NCBI RefSeq assembly: GCF_009725165.1
Contig: NZ_WNZW01000001.1
Location: 992,001-1,056,000, forward strand
From: Paenibacillus woosongensis
Lineage (GTDB): Bacteria > Bacillota > Bacilli > Paenibacillales > Paenibacillaceae
DNA length: 64,000 bases
Direction: 5' to 3'
Part shown: piece by piece, positions 27,082 to 36,304 of the stretch
Position numbering within the stretch: position 1 is the stretch's first letter
Layout of the letters: every line of letters begins with the position of its first letter
The notes under the pieces: generated by a model
What the model was told of the DNA's origin: nothing
Databases searched by the model: none
The model's input: only the letters and a program-made list of their open reading frames with translations
Position numbers and translations under genes: made by a program

Positions 27082-27594
27082 TTAATTCTTGAAATTATCT
27101 AATATTGTAAAACCCGCTTCTGAAGCTAAACTTTTGATACTTTCCATCTCGTCTAATGTCACAATTATTAATACATATGAGTCACTATCAATGTCTAAAT
27201 ATCCTAAGGTCAATAGTAGCCTATGTAGCCTCTTTGAAATCTCGTCCAAGAATAATTCTGTTGGCATATCTTCAATATCTTGTAACCAGGTCCAATCTAA
27301 CATTCGGTAATTTTTATTCTCAAGTAATGTATCAACTACTGAACATATGTCTTGTGGGGATTCTTTCCAGTCAATCTCATATGCAAATCCATTTTCAATT
27401 AATTCATCAACTAGCGCTATCCACGGTAACTCTTCAGTTGAAAAATTAAAATCAATGTTTCTTTCTGCAAGACTTTCACTATATTTCTCAGTAAATAAAT
27501 CGGGATATTCAATGGCCATTTTAACTTTTTGAACAACATGATCAGAGTTATTTGATAACCTCTTACTAAGGTTTAAAAGAGCTAATTTATTCAT
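27082..27594 (-). CDS. DUF6630-like immunity-type protein
   Basis: 170 residues with the segment PWIALVDELIENGFAYEIDW and KESPQDICSVVDTLLE, then LDWTWLQDIEDMP and VLIIVTLDEMESI. The 'ALVDEL...G...E.DWKE' pattern suggests DUF6630, a family often found near polymorphic toxins. The start follows GGGAGAGAAA. It is the second gene after Imm49 and probably co-transcribed with it (12-base gap). The toxin it guards against is unknown. Confidence 0.5.
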   Translation of the reverse strand: MNKLALLNLSKRLSNNSDHVVQKVKMAIEYPDLFTEKYSESLAERNIDFNFSTEELPWIALVDELIENGFAYEIDWKESPQDICSVVDTLLENKNYRMLDWTWLQDIEDMPTELFLDEISKRLHRLLLTLGYLDIDSDSYVLIIVTLDEMESIKSLASEAGFTILDNFKN

Positions 27595-27606
27595 TTTCTC
27601 TCCCTT

Positions 27607-28395
27607 CTAATCTACAAAGTCAATAAAAGGGTATGTTATCTGATGTTTTTTTAATAAATCCTTCGGTGCTAAAGCGTTATCTAAAATTACATCTATTCCT
27701 TGTCGAATGGCTAATTTAGCTAAGCCAAGTACAGGAATGCTCAATAATTCCTGCGGTGTATCACCATAATCATCTTTTAATCTTTTATGACACTCTATCA
27801 TATAATTTAATCCTTCATTTACCTCGGTTTTATTATTTTCAAGTATGCCTTTCAATACTTGCAAGTAACCAAGATATAATTTCATAAATCTTTGACTTCC
27901 TAATTGCTGTAATTTATCTACATATTTTTTTGCCTGGTCTTCTTCTCCGAGAATTAGGTATTTGACAGTATATCCAACATATTTATGAAATTCATGATCC
28001 TCTTCTTCTTCTTTTGTCCTTCCACCAAACAGAGTTGCTAAAGAATGTACTAATTCTTCATTGTCACTAATTAATCCCATAAACAATCTTGTATACTTAT
28101 CAGTTGTAACATAGTCACTGGATATATCATTCTGATGATTATCATATTTTCGATATAATATTTCTTGCATCTTGCCTGCTAAATAAAAGTTTTGTTTGGA
28201 CTTTATGGGGTCTGCATTTAATACAATCTCGCCGATCGCAATATCTTGGAATCCATCTGCAAGTAATTCATAGTAGTAACCTGCATTTTTTGGTAATCCG
28301 TTACTTCTATATCTTTGTATACGTTCATTAGTATCTTCAACTGTCTCCAAAAATATTTCCGGAAAATATTTTATATATCCTTCTTTTGCAGTCAT
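27607..28395 (-). CDS. Imm49-like immunity protein
   Basis: 262 residues, all helical. Imm49-type features: YELLADGFQDIAIGEIVLNA, the helix KSKQNFYLAGKMQEIL, KYVGYTVKYLILGEEDQAKK, and the C-terminal LGLAKLAIRQGIDV. Complete, with GGAGGAAGATT before the ATG. It is the first gene after the VgrG-nuclease toxin (28461-31197) and is the best candidate for its cognate immunity. Confidence 0.65.
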   Translation of the reverse strand: MTAKEGYIKYFPEIFLETVEDTNERIQRYRSNGLPKNAGYYYELLADGFQDIAIGEIVLNADPIKSKQNFYLAGKMQEILYRKYDNHQNDISSDYVTTDKYTRLFMGLISDNEELVHSLATLFGGRTKEEEEDHEFHKYVGYTVKYLILGEEDQAKKYVDKLQQLGSQRFMKLYLGYLQVLKGILENNKTEVNEGLNYMIECHKRLKDDYGDTPQELLSIPVLGLAKLAIRQGIDVILDNALAPKDLLKKHQITYPFIDFVD

Positions 28396-28460
28396 AATCT
28401 TCCTCCATTAAATTAAATGTTCTATTTCAAGGTAGTGACCTAACAGTTAATTTGAATGAG

Positions 28461-31197
28461 TCACGGGAAGGTCCCTAACCTCTGCCATCTATTTATCCCC
28501 TTAGAGTTTACTCTGTTTAGAGTTTTAGTAACCCTATTGCCATCCTCAATAAATCTTTGCACCACTTTTGCAGCTTTTCTTACTTCAGGATCAGTTGACT
28601 TCAACATTTTTTTCAAATTACCTTCTATTCACTTATTACTCATTTGCTTACCCATTAATGTTTTTCCTAGTCTAGCTTTACCAAACTTGGATTCATTAAT
28701 GATTATATCAACAATCCCTCCTTCTTTAGAATATTTGAAATACAAGCCGTCAAAACCATTATTACTACCTACTTTTGATGGGACTTTTATCCGACCAGTT
28801 CTTTGCATAACTAAATCTGCAAGGTCCTCTCCAACTTGGCCTTTTTCTGCATTGGTTACAGCTAATCTAGCCCTATCTTTAAGTTCTTGATAAGGTTTTT
28901 TCTTTGGTATTTCTGGAATAGCTTCCTCAGCACCCTTAGCTGCTTTCTTCGCCGCCTCCTCCTCGAGTTCCTTCATAACCCCCCCTGTCATAATTAATTT
29001 GTACTTCAGTCCGTTGAGGAACTTTATCCGGCATCCACTTCTCAAAGAAGCTGACATTTGGAAGTGAAACGTCACCTGCCAGTAACGGTTGATTGTTCCT
29101 CATCCTAAACATTTGAGCAAATTGACTGCCTGCTGCCGCTAAATCCTTTAGGCTCTCTTTAAAACCCTCTTCTACGCTCTTAACTCCTTGTTTAAGCCAT
29201 GCTGTAGAAGCACCAACTGCACTTTGGACAAGCTCATTTGCTTTCTGGAATCCCTTTTTCCCAGCGTTTCCGATAGCTTTTAGAACTCTGGAATCAAATA
29301 ATCCACCGGTTATGCCACCAATTCCTGCGTCCATGAGTAATGTAGTGAAGCTAAATCCATTACCCTCCATACTCTGGCGCATAATACTTTCAAATGTATT
29401 CGTTGTTGCGCCAAAAGCCATTTTTCCACCAATGGTCGCCATAGTTCCAAACGGACCGAAAACAGCTCCCGAAACGGCTCCTATTACGGTTTCTCTAAAG
29501 GCAGACTGCATGTAATCCTTCATATCACTGACTTCGCCTCTGATGATATCCGAAACGGCCATACTGGCTACGGCAGCAGTTCCTGCTATAGCAGCTCCAG
29601 CAGCCACAGCTCCAATGACAACCGCTCCAGCTCCTAAAGTGGCCACACACAGCACCGCTACCGCAGTAACCGCTGCCACCACAGCTAGCCCCGCCACTAC
29701 ATTCTTAAAGAGCTTGCCCCAGCTAAACTTCTTTTCCTCTTCTTCCTTCGGCGTATAAGTCTCAATCTCATCGTTATACTTCGGATAGCTAGTCCGGTCG
29801 GCACCGTCCAGTTTGACCTGGCTTCCGAGCAGGTGATACTCGCTCTCAACTGTAAATCCGCTCAGCTTGCTTAATTTCTTGGCCAAAATCATGTTCGGTG
29901 TCCGGAATACCACACGCTTCGGAGTGTACAAAGAAATATCCTCGCCCGCATTCATCGTCAGCTTCCGGTGGCTTGTCAGGATGACACCTGCGGCATCATC
30001 AAAGCTAATCATGAGCGGCTCTTTGGAACCACTCACCACATTAATCGCTGTCGGCGTAATTTCTAGCTCACTGCCGTGCTCTGTGCCAAAGTAGCGATTG
30101 TTGGGGTCCCCGGTTTTGCTGCAATCCTCTCCGTTCGTCCGAACACAGCCGATGACCTTGGCCTTGCTTCCTGCATCATCCGGGAAGTACAAGCTTGCAT
30201 TCGTTCCCTTCTGAGGCATCGAGTACATGGCACTGCCCGTAGGCGGGGCAAAGGGAAACCAATAGGCCGATGCGGGCGACTGCTCCTGGTCGATCTCCAA
30301 ATGCAGCTTGACCTGCTGACCTTGGACATCTAGCACCTTCCCGTTCATCGAGACGCCGACTAACTTTGGGTTATGTATCTGATTTTGACGTATGCCATCT
30401 CTTCTCGATAAGCGGTAATTATAGATCAGTTGGCCCTGATCCATGACGGCTTTCATTTCACTAATCACCATCGGTTTATCTCGGAACAGAACCTCGTCGC
30501 CGATGGCATAACGTGTGCCGCTTTGAACCTCGTATGTAAAAAAATCGGTATGATGCACCGAGGCAGCTCCTGACCTGGCCTCTTGATATGCTAGTAAATC
30601 TTTACTAGCCGTATACGGCAAATCATCGGGAAGCTGGATGCTGTTCCTGTTTGGCACGCCGATGTACATCCGTGGTTTGGCTTCGTAAATATCACTGAAC
30701 ACCACGCTCTGCAAGTGACTGGCCATCCGTTTGAGGAACTCCCAGTCCGTCTCGTCATACTGGATGATCGGCTCGCCAATAGGTTCGTTTTCACCCACAA
30801 GTTGAATCACATCGTACCCGGCGTAAGCTTTCAACACGCTTTTGACGAGTTCACCGTACGTCATGTTCTTATTCTGGAAGGATCGGCGCCTCTTCTGGGC
30901 ATCCAGCCGGCTCGTGCCGGAAATGGCTTCCAGCTCTATACTATAAATCCCGTTGTGATGCTTGGTCTGTACGTTGGCGATGAGTCCGCTAAAGATCTTG
31001 GTTTCCCCGTCAAACACCTGAACCTGGTCATCCGTAGACGCTTTGAGTACGGCGTTAACCTGATCCTGATCATCGACAAGGCCGCGAATGAATAGTCGCC
31101 CATGCTCATTTGGCTTCCATTCCATTTGAATGTCTTGAACTACTTTGATTCGATATGGCGATGTTACGCTTATGTTTTCAAAACCTATCATATCCAC
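28461..31197 (-). pseudogene. VgrG with C-terminal PD-(D/E)XK-like nuclease toxin, reading frame broken twice
   Basis: Residues 1-350 are a VgrG/phage gpD-type spike (IIQYDETDWEFLKRMASHL, SAMYSMPQKGTNASLYFPDD). A beta-helix region follows, then a Gly/Ala-rich hydrophobic stretch (about 499-548) likely to cross membranes, and the linker FEKWMPDKVPQRTEVQINYD. At C7 (28979-28985) the frame runs to a stop at 28936. One G fewer leads into KELEEEAAKKAAKGAEEAIP and the toxin: GQVGEDLADLVMQ, NNGFDGLYFKY, IVDIIINESKFGKA, with the E, D and ExK of PD-(D/E)XK nucleases. This frame then meets TGA at 28629-28631 (after QMSNK) and continues, open, as IEGNLKKMLKSTDPEVRKAA to 28461. As read, the spike lacks its warhead. 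PAAR-like and adaptor genes lie upstream, Imm49 downstream. Confidence 0.75.
28979..28985. repeat. C7 homopolymer at the spike/toxin junction
   Basis: Seven C on the plus strand (seven G in the message). The duplicated tail in the orphan at 26530-26560 has CC in the same place and stays in frame through to the toxin, which shows the ancestral reading. A change of one unit would switch the toxin domain on or off. Confidence 0.9.
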
Positions 31198-31270
31198 TAG
31201 CCTCCGATCGCATAACTTTTCATGCTGTCCGGTCGCCTCCGCTTATGCTCTTCATATTTGGCATATCATT

Positions 31271-31672
31271 CTATTCCTCTTCATGCTGGCCACTGCTGTT
31301 AAAGCGAATCACCCCGCCTAAGGAGCAATGTAATTCTGACTCGGTCGTCAGAGCCGATTTCCCTTCTACCCTTGCCTGTTCTTTAGTTTTCTCCCACTTG
31401 CTGCCGGCCAGCAGAGCTAACAGACAAGGCTTCCCCTGGATTTCCTGGCCATCCATCGAGATGAGGTAAACCGTCTCACCGCTCTGATTTTCCGGACTGC
31501 TGCAGATTCCAAAATTCGAAATATTTACTTCGGGAATCGAATCCGATTCGTTCATCATCGGTTTGCCATTGACATAGGCCCCGTGGCTATTCGGCAAATT
31601 CAATTTCCGTAAATGTGATCCACAATCGCAAAAAATATTAGCGCCACGCACAACGTACTCATACTTATCCAT
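31271..31672 (-). CDS. DUF4280 PAAR-like spike-tip protein
   Basis: 133 residues: YVVRGANIFCDCGSHLRKL, GKPMMNESDSIPEVNI, FGICSSPENQ, GKPCLLALLAG.KW and ALTTESELHCSLGGVI. This is the DUF4280 pattern (G..m.C..G......L, FG.C.sp, L.C..GG), thought to be a PAAR-like tip that binds metal through cysteines and sharpens a VgrG spike. It sits directly upstream of the VgrG-toxin and downstream of its adaptor, as in the second cassette. Confidence 0.85.
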   Translation of the reverse strand: MDKYEYVVRGANIFCDCGSHLRKLNLPNSHGAYVNGKPMMNESDSIPEVNISNFGICSSPENQSGETVYLISMDGQEIQGKPCLLALLAGSKWEKTKEQARVEGKSALTTESELHCSLGGVIRFNSSGQHEEE

Positions 31673-31703
31673 CAGTTCACGCCCTTCCCCAGCTTTCGTT
31701 CCA

Positions 31704-32228
31704 TCACTCCACGAGAACTTTCTTCAAGCTAACCCCGATCATATCCCGGCGGAGTATGCTCTCAGCTACATCTAAGCGGACAATGATTAGAGGTTGCTCG
31801 CTTTCTTGCACGCGGAAAATACGTTTCTTCGCCACCTTCTCCCCTTGAAGCACCAGCTTCTTAATGACGCTTCGATCCGCATTAAACTCACTGCTTGGAC
31901 TTAGAGCTTCGACTTCCTCAAAAAAAGGCAGGAAGTAAAGACTTTGCTTACTATTGAGTTGGTCCATCAGAGGAATATGCTTAAAAATACAATCCGGCTC
32001 GTACATAGCGATCAATTTCTTCAGCTTCTCTGACAACAGGTAGAGCTGATTGCTTAATAGATCCAAGTACTCTGTATCGGTAGATGCCTTAACCTGAAAA
32101 ATCGTCGTATCTGCAATTTGATGAGAACGTAAGCGATTCATATGCCGAATATCGATTTTTTGCCGAATATTTTGTAAGACTGGCGTGTCGGAATAGCGTT
32201 CATCCTGCTGCATCACAAAGTAATCCAT
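31704..32228 (-). CDS. Adaptor family B protein (ends RLDVAE...)
   Basis: 174 residues. Start at MDYFVMQQDERYSD, preceded by AGGAGGG; the longer frame overlaps the upstream gene. The C-terminus LIIVRLDVAESILRRDMIGV matches SYLVVRLDVAEGMLR in the protein at 45992-46546, and both are placed between adaptor A and the DUF4280 gene. No enzyme motifs. Reminiscent of Imm11-type proteins in length and ending, but the fixed position suggests a role in effector loading. Function unknown. Confidence 0.6.
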   Translation of the reverse strand: MDYFVMQQDERYSDTPVLQNIRQKIDIRHMNRLRSHQIADTTIFQVKASTDTEYLDLLSNQLYLLSEKLKKLIAMYEPDCIFKHIPLMDQLNSKQSLYFLPFFEEVEALSPSSEFNADRSVIKKLVLQGEKVAKKRIFRVQESEQPLIIVRLDVAESILRRDMIGVSLKKVLVE

Positions 32229-32244
32229 GACATCCCTCCTCCAT

Positions 32245-32874
32245 TCACTGCTCTGAAGTGTTTTCTTCCGGTTCGGCTTCCGGCTGGCCATAGAGCAGCT
32301 CACTGCGATCCCGGTATTCTCCGGCCAGAATGCAAATATTCGGTTTCTTGCCCAGCTGGTTGTAGCCCTCGCATTCTAAAATAGAAGGGATCATACTTCT
32401 CATAAATTCGATAGTAAACAAATGATATCTTATCGCTTCAATTTGCAAGATTCGTTCAATATCCATCGTTGAGATTTTCCGGGCATAGCTTGTTTTTACA
32501 GCTTCCAACTCCCGCATTCTCTTGAATAAAGGATCAAATATAAAATCGGCCTGCCAGTGAGAAAAACACTCTACGGGATCAAGAAACCAGCGCTCATCAT
32601 GAATATCGATGCGATAACTAGCTTTATGCTCCATGAAGCTTGTCCGCAGTAAAGAGAGATAGATATATTGAATATCTCCCTTCATCCCTGCTTCTTGAAG
32701 CTCGGCCGCCTGTTTACACGCTGCATCCACAGAACTCACAAATTCCGCTATCGTAGCCTCTTGATTCTGGATATAGCTATCAGAAATAATATCCAAGTCG
32801 CCCTGCCAACGATCAAACACATGATGTGCCAATAAATGACCCAACGCCTCTTCACGACTCATGACAGAACTCAT
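32245..32874 (-). CDS. Adaptor family A protein
   Basis: 209 residues, helical. IQYIYLSLLRTSFMEHKASY matches KISLLRTRLFEGHAEYMLEV in the N-terminal half of the protein at 46516-47667, and both end the shared domain with a 'CILAGEYRDR..L' / 'ICVGEYGDIDL' segment. It lacks the pentapeptide repeats of that paralogue. The start overlaps the VgrG stop as ATGA, so it is coupled to the spike. Likely an effector or spike adaptor; unknown family. Confidence 0.6.
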   Translation of the reverse strand: MSSVMSREEALGHLLAHHVFDRWQGDLDIISDSYIQNQEATIAEFVSSVDAACKQAAELQEAGMKGDIQYIYLSLLRTSFMEHKASYRIDIHDERWFLDPVECFSHWQADFIFDPLFKRMRELEAVKTSYARKISTMDIERILQIEAIRYHLFTIEFMRSMIPSILECEGYNQLGKKPNICILAGEYRDRSELLYGQPEAEPEENTSEQ

Positions 32875-34283
32875 TCGATATTCACCCGGCCCCCGCTAAG
32901 CGTGACCTCATCCTCCACTTTAAGCGAAGCATTCCCTTGCACGAATTCAATGCCTGACTCCCCTTGGATAAGAATCTTGGCACCGCCGTTAATTTCGATA
33001 TCTTCCATGGCCGACAGGGAAATCTTCTTGTCGCTGTTAATTTCAATCCCCCCATCATCGGTAAGTTTCATCAGCAACTGGCCCCCGCCAATAATTTCAA
33101 CCGCGCCGGGTTTAAACACAATTTCTTTGCCATATTTGGTACTGATGCTCTTCACTGACGGGTCGCTTCGTTTCTCAGGATTAGAGGAGTCGGTATCTAC
33201 CGAGCTCGCGGCAAAAGCGTTTTTCTCTTGTTCATCGGGAAAATAAAGCCGCACTTCATCCCCTTTTTCTGGCATGCAGTACCAGCCGCTCCCATCCGGG
33301 GATGAATAAACCGTGGAATAAGCAAACCACATGGCCTCATTCACAGGCTGATCCTGATCAATATGCAGCTTCACCCTGACCTTATCTTTCGCCACATCAA
33401 GAATCGTTCCAAATAACGACGTCCCCGCTAGTGCATAAGGATATTCCGTTCGGCAGCGCAGCCCTTTGGCATCCTTTAGGTCATACAAGCTGCTCAGTAT
33501 GCCGTTCTCTAGTTTCGTCTCCACGCGGCTGACATACAATGTCCGCTTCTGGAAGGTAACCGCCTGGCCCAACTCAAACACCTTGTGGCTTGTAACCGTG
33601 TAACTGATGCTATTTTGCTCTGAAATATCCTTGACACCATTCTCGGACTTCAGCTTATAGTCTCTTAAATCTTTATTGACAGAGTAGTTGTATTCATCTA
33701 ATTTCTGTGGGTTATCAGCGTCTGGCAATCCGACATACAGTTTGATACCGTTTTGAGAGCTGACAGGAATAAGAGGAGCGTGAAAATGCGAGGCTAATCT
33801 CCTCATAAACGCCCAGTCGGTTTCTTGATATTGGACCAGCAATCCCCCCGTCTTGTTTCCTTGCGATGCTTCGTCAATGACATCGGAATCAGGGTAGCTG
33901 GCAATAATTCGATGGAACAAACTTTTATAAGATAGCTCTTTGTTTTGGATCGATCCAGTTTCCTTACGAATATCCATAAGGATGGATAAGCTATGGGCTT
34001 CAATGGCAATGCTTCTTACACCACGCGCAGCTTGTACGGATATATTCGTAATTACACCGTGAAACAGAGGGAGTGCCTTATCCTCATCCTGGACCGCAAC
34101 CCGAATGGTATCGCTCGCATTGGCTTGTTCAATATACTTATCCTGCATGTCTTCGGAAATAATGCCGCTAAGTTTCAGCTTGGCATGTTCGTTCACCTGT
34201 TTTTCAATGACGAGTTCCGTAATTCTCTCAAACTTATAATTCGAAACTATAATATTTGCGGACGTATAGATGACCTCGCTCAT
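32871..34283 (-). CDS. Structural VgrG-like spike protein (cassette 1)
   Basis: 470 residues. gp27-like part: VNEHAKLKLSGIISEDMQDK, LLVQYQETDWAFMRRLASHF, ELGQAVTFQKRTLYVSRVET. gp5-like OB part: VKLHIDQDQPVNEAMWFAYS, GWYCMPEKGDEVRLYFPDEQ. The C-terminus is a run of short strands (INGGAKILIQGESGIEF) typical of a spike beta-helix, with no toxin domain. It should trimerise at the tip of the tube. It is coupled to the chaperone gene upstream (ATGA at 34280) and to adaptor A downstream. Confidence 0.85.
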   Translation of the reverse strand: MSEVIYTSANIIVSNYKFERITELVIEKQVNEHAKLKLSGIISEDMQDKYIEQANASDTIRVAVQDEDKALPLFHGVITNISVQAARGVRSIAIEAHSLSILMDIRKETGSIQNKELSYKSLFHRIIASYPDSDVIDEASQGNKTGGLLVQYQETDWAFMRRLASHFHAPLIPVSSQNGIKLYVGLPDADNPQKLDEYNYSVNKDLRDYKLKSENGVKDISEQNSISYTVTSHKVFELGQAVTFQKRTLYVSRVETKLENGILSSLYDLKDAKGLRCRTEYPYALAGTSLFGTILDVAKDKVRVKLHIDQDQPVNEAMWFAYSTVYSSPDGSGWYCMPEKGDEVRLYFPDEQEKNAFAASSVDTDSSNPEKRSDPSVKSISTKYGKEIVFKPGAVEIIGGGQLLMKLTDDGGIEINSDKKISLSAMEDIEINGGAKILIQGESGIEFVQGNASLKVEDEVTLSGGRVNIE

Positions 34284-34882
34284 GCTTGTTCCCCTCCCTC
34301 TTCTTTAACCTGGACAGTGAGGCTGCGAATGGCTTGATACGCCACATCTCTCCAATCCGGATAATCCTCATACCGGCAGCAAAAGGTTCCCATGAGGACT
34401 TTGCCTTCAAATTCGAGAAAATACATGATGTTAAACAAGGCACCGTCGATCACCATATTTTTGAACTCAAAGTATCCAAACGTTTTCTCGTTTACAGTCT
34501 CTACCCCGCTTTCATAGAAAACATGGGAGGGATTTGATTTTTGAATCATCGTTTTCATGCCAGCAGACAGTTCCGCTACCATTTCATCCTTTAACTCATG
34601 ATCTATTCGGTTGAGAGTGAAATTAATGGCGCCCGACTCATCGCTTCTAATGATTTCAGGCCGTTGTTCATAGGGATACTTAATGGAACGAATCTCCTTA
34701 GGCATTTCTTCAAAGTCAGCAGGAAGGTAGAGAGAGATTTTGTCCTCATAGAAAGACTGCATGGTAAATTCATAATACCGGTTCCCAATTTTCACCGGCC
34801 CATCCGTAATCGAACGGGATACCATCGATTGCTCTGCTTCATTAATGATCTGCGTAATCTTCTCATCCATAAACGACATCAC
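34280..34882 (-). CDS. EagR/DcrB-like (DUF1795) effector chaperone
   Basis: 200 residues. After a short N-terminal helix it reads YYEFTMQSFYEDKISLYLPA, KYPYEQRPEIIRSDESGAIN, VETVNEKTFGYFEFKNMVID, MYFLEFEGKVLMGTFCCRYE and DVAYQAIRSLTV. The order (F..d.i.l.lP, sR.....in.t, ...G..f..f..F..v..G..l..tf.c) matches the DcrB/DUF1795 fold of EagR chaperones, which in type VI systems hold the trans-membrane segments of effectors before loading. The VgrG-toxin of this cassette has exactly such a hydrophobic stretch. Cassette 2 lacks a copy. Confidence 0.6.
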   Translation of the reverse strand: MMSFMDEKITQIINEAEQSMVSRSITDGPVKIGNRYYEFTMQSFYEDKISLYLPADFEEMPKEIRSIKYPYEQRPEIIRSDESGAINFTLNRIDHELKDEMVAELSAGMKTMIQKSNPSHVFYESGVETVNEKTFGYFEFKNMVIDGALFNIMYFLEFEGKVLMGTFCCRYEDYPDWRDVAYQAIRSLTVQVKEEGGEQA

Positions 34883-34913
34883 TTTTCCTCCTCCTTTTTT
34901 GGGGTAAATCCAA

Positions 34914-36079
34914 CCCTAATCCACAATCACCCGCTGGCTGCCGCCCGGGGCCATGCCCAGCCTGCCGCCGCCGCTGCCGCGGACGCCATCCAGAATGCGG
35001 CCCAGGTACTTATGGATCTCCACATTCGTGTACTCCCTGCTGCTCATGCCGAGACGACTCGTCATATAGTGCAAAATGACGTCCCGAGCGAGGGTTCCCT
35101 CGTTCATGCACATCATTGTAAACATGAAGTCCTGCGGATCACCGCTTCCCTTGCGCATCATTTCCTCTGCGAAGGAGCGCAGAATAACCGGAGACAAGGT
35201 GCTTTTGCCGTAAGCCGCGTAGCGGACATGCAGAACATTCACGGTATTAAATTCGGTCGCCAGATCCCGGAAGCCCTGATAGTCCTGGCGCAGCCGGGCG
35301 CCTTCCTTCAGCTTGAAGCGGCACAGCTCCAGCTCAGTGGCATCCGCTTCAAGCTGCTCATCGATCACGATCTCGCTGCGGAACGTCTGCCAGTCGCCGT
35401 CCTCGTCACCAGCATGGAAACGAACCTTTAATGCAGCCTCCCGCCCCGTGGCACGGTACTTGATGCTCACAGCATCTGTCAGCAAATACAGCCGCCCTTG
35501 ATGCTTGACGATGCCGGGATGCACGATCAGGGAATCTGCGCCGACCTCAACATGGGCACCCGAAATGATGCCATCCGTATATTCGTGATAGTAGACGTCC
35601 ACGAAGTCGCGGGGGAAATCCCGCAGATTTTCCAGCATCGCTGTCTTTAGAATCCGGCCCTTCTCAAACTTCGGTACGATATGGTTAAACATTGCCTTCC
35701 CCTCCTTCCGGCTGTGACGTTTGTACGACTCACCCGGTTATGTTCTTGAGCAGATGACCTATCAAGCTTGCTGCCCCTGCATATGAACGCCGTTCAAGTA
35801 CAGTTCAGGATTCCCTTTGCTCAGCTCAAGTACTTTTTTATCAACGACATAGGTTTTTGCAATAATATCGTGAAGAGCCTGCTTCCTCTGGGTAAAGGCA
35901 GCCATGATATAACCGACATAGATCGTTAACATCGAGATTATCCGGCTCCAAAATCTTCCGCTAGCCCGCAAAAACGTCACACGCTCATAATTTTGATCCA
36001 CGACAATGATGCCAAGCGCCTTTTTCCCAAAAGTTCCTTGCAGTTTGGAAGACTCCAAAATCGCATAATACAACCAAGG
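34914..36079. repeat. Direct repeat, copy 1 (1.17 kb, partner 49278-50443)
   Basis: Nearly identical to 49278-50443 at a constant offset of 14364 bases. It covers the whole 258-residue gene and the 3' two thirds of an RDD gene. Differences cluster in the RDD part (for example around 35930-35985). Confidence 0.95.
34916..35692 (-). CDS. Conserved CIS-associated protein, copy 1
   Basis: 258 residues, differing from the copy at 49280-50056 by about one residue (DGVRGSGGG against DGVRGGGGG). The N-terminus FEKGRILKTAMLENLRDFPR and YTDGIISGAHVEVGADSLIV with VHPGIVKHQGRLYLL resembles the N-terminal region of phage baseplate or tail-fibre attachment proteins. The C-terminus has a Gly-rich GGGRLGMAPGG. 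Role unproven; it leads cassette 1 as its twin leads cassette 2. Confidence 0.65.
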   Translation of the reverse strand: MFNHIVPKFEKGRILKTAMLENLRDFPRDFVDVYYHEYTDGIISGAHVEVGADSLIVHPGIVKHQGRLYLLTDAVSIKYRATGREAALKVRFHAGDEDGDWQTFRSEIVIDEQLEADATELELCRFKLKEGARLRQDYQGFRDLATEFNTVNVLHVRYAAYGKSTLSPVILRSFAEEMMRKGSGDPQDFMFTMMCMNEGTLARDVILHYMTSRLGMSSREYTNVEIHKYLGRILDGVRGSGGGRLGMAPGGSQRVIVD

Positions 36080-36271
36080 CAACAATATGGCGCTGCCCTT
36101 TTCAGCAAAACGACAAATACTGCGCCGCCCTCTCTCGAAGCCCAGTAAGTTAAATCCTGCTCCATTTCGACTATGCCCAAGTTCTCCCTGGCCTCGCGGA
36201 ACACCTCCATCAGGCACCACATTATTCCTCATGGAAAAAAGCCTGTTCCCTACTAAACAAAGTAGGAACAA
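35762..36271 (-). pseudogene. RDD membrane protein, 5'-truncated duplicate
   Basis: From about residue 65 on, it equals the RDD protein at 50126-50641: PWLYYAILESSKLQGTFGKK, ALGIIVVDQNYERV, AFTQRKQALHDIIAKTYVVD. Beyond position 36079 it loses all similarity: the first helices (MYAGFWKRLC...) are missing and the sequence is unrelated. This marks the edge of the duplication. Not expected to fold in the membrane. Confidence 0.8.
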
Positions 36272-36274
36272 GCT
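36240..36274. terminator. Terminator of the DUF6809 unit
   Basis: GCCTGTTCCCTACT pairs with AGTAGGAACAAGC, with six A before it (T6 tail on the minus strand). Confidence 0.8.
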
Positions 36275-36304
36275 ATTGATACACCGTTACTTTTAATATT
36301 GTAA

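Noticed and set aside
28936..28985. Treating the Gly-rich end after the C7 tract as the natural VgrG C-terminus
   Set aside because: The duplicate at 26.5 kb shows that the tail continues in the other frame into the toxin linker.
34598..35431. Plus-strand open frame of 277 codons
   Set aside because: Runs antisense across two unrelated genes (chaperone and 258-aa protein), so it cannot be a real gene.
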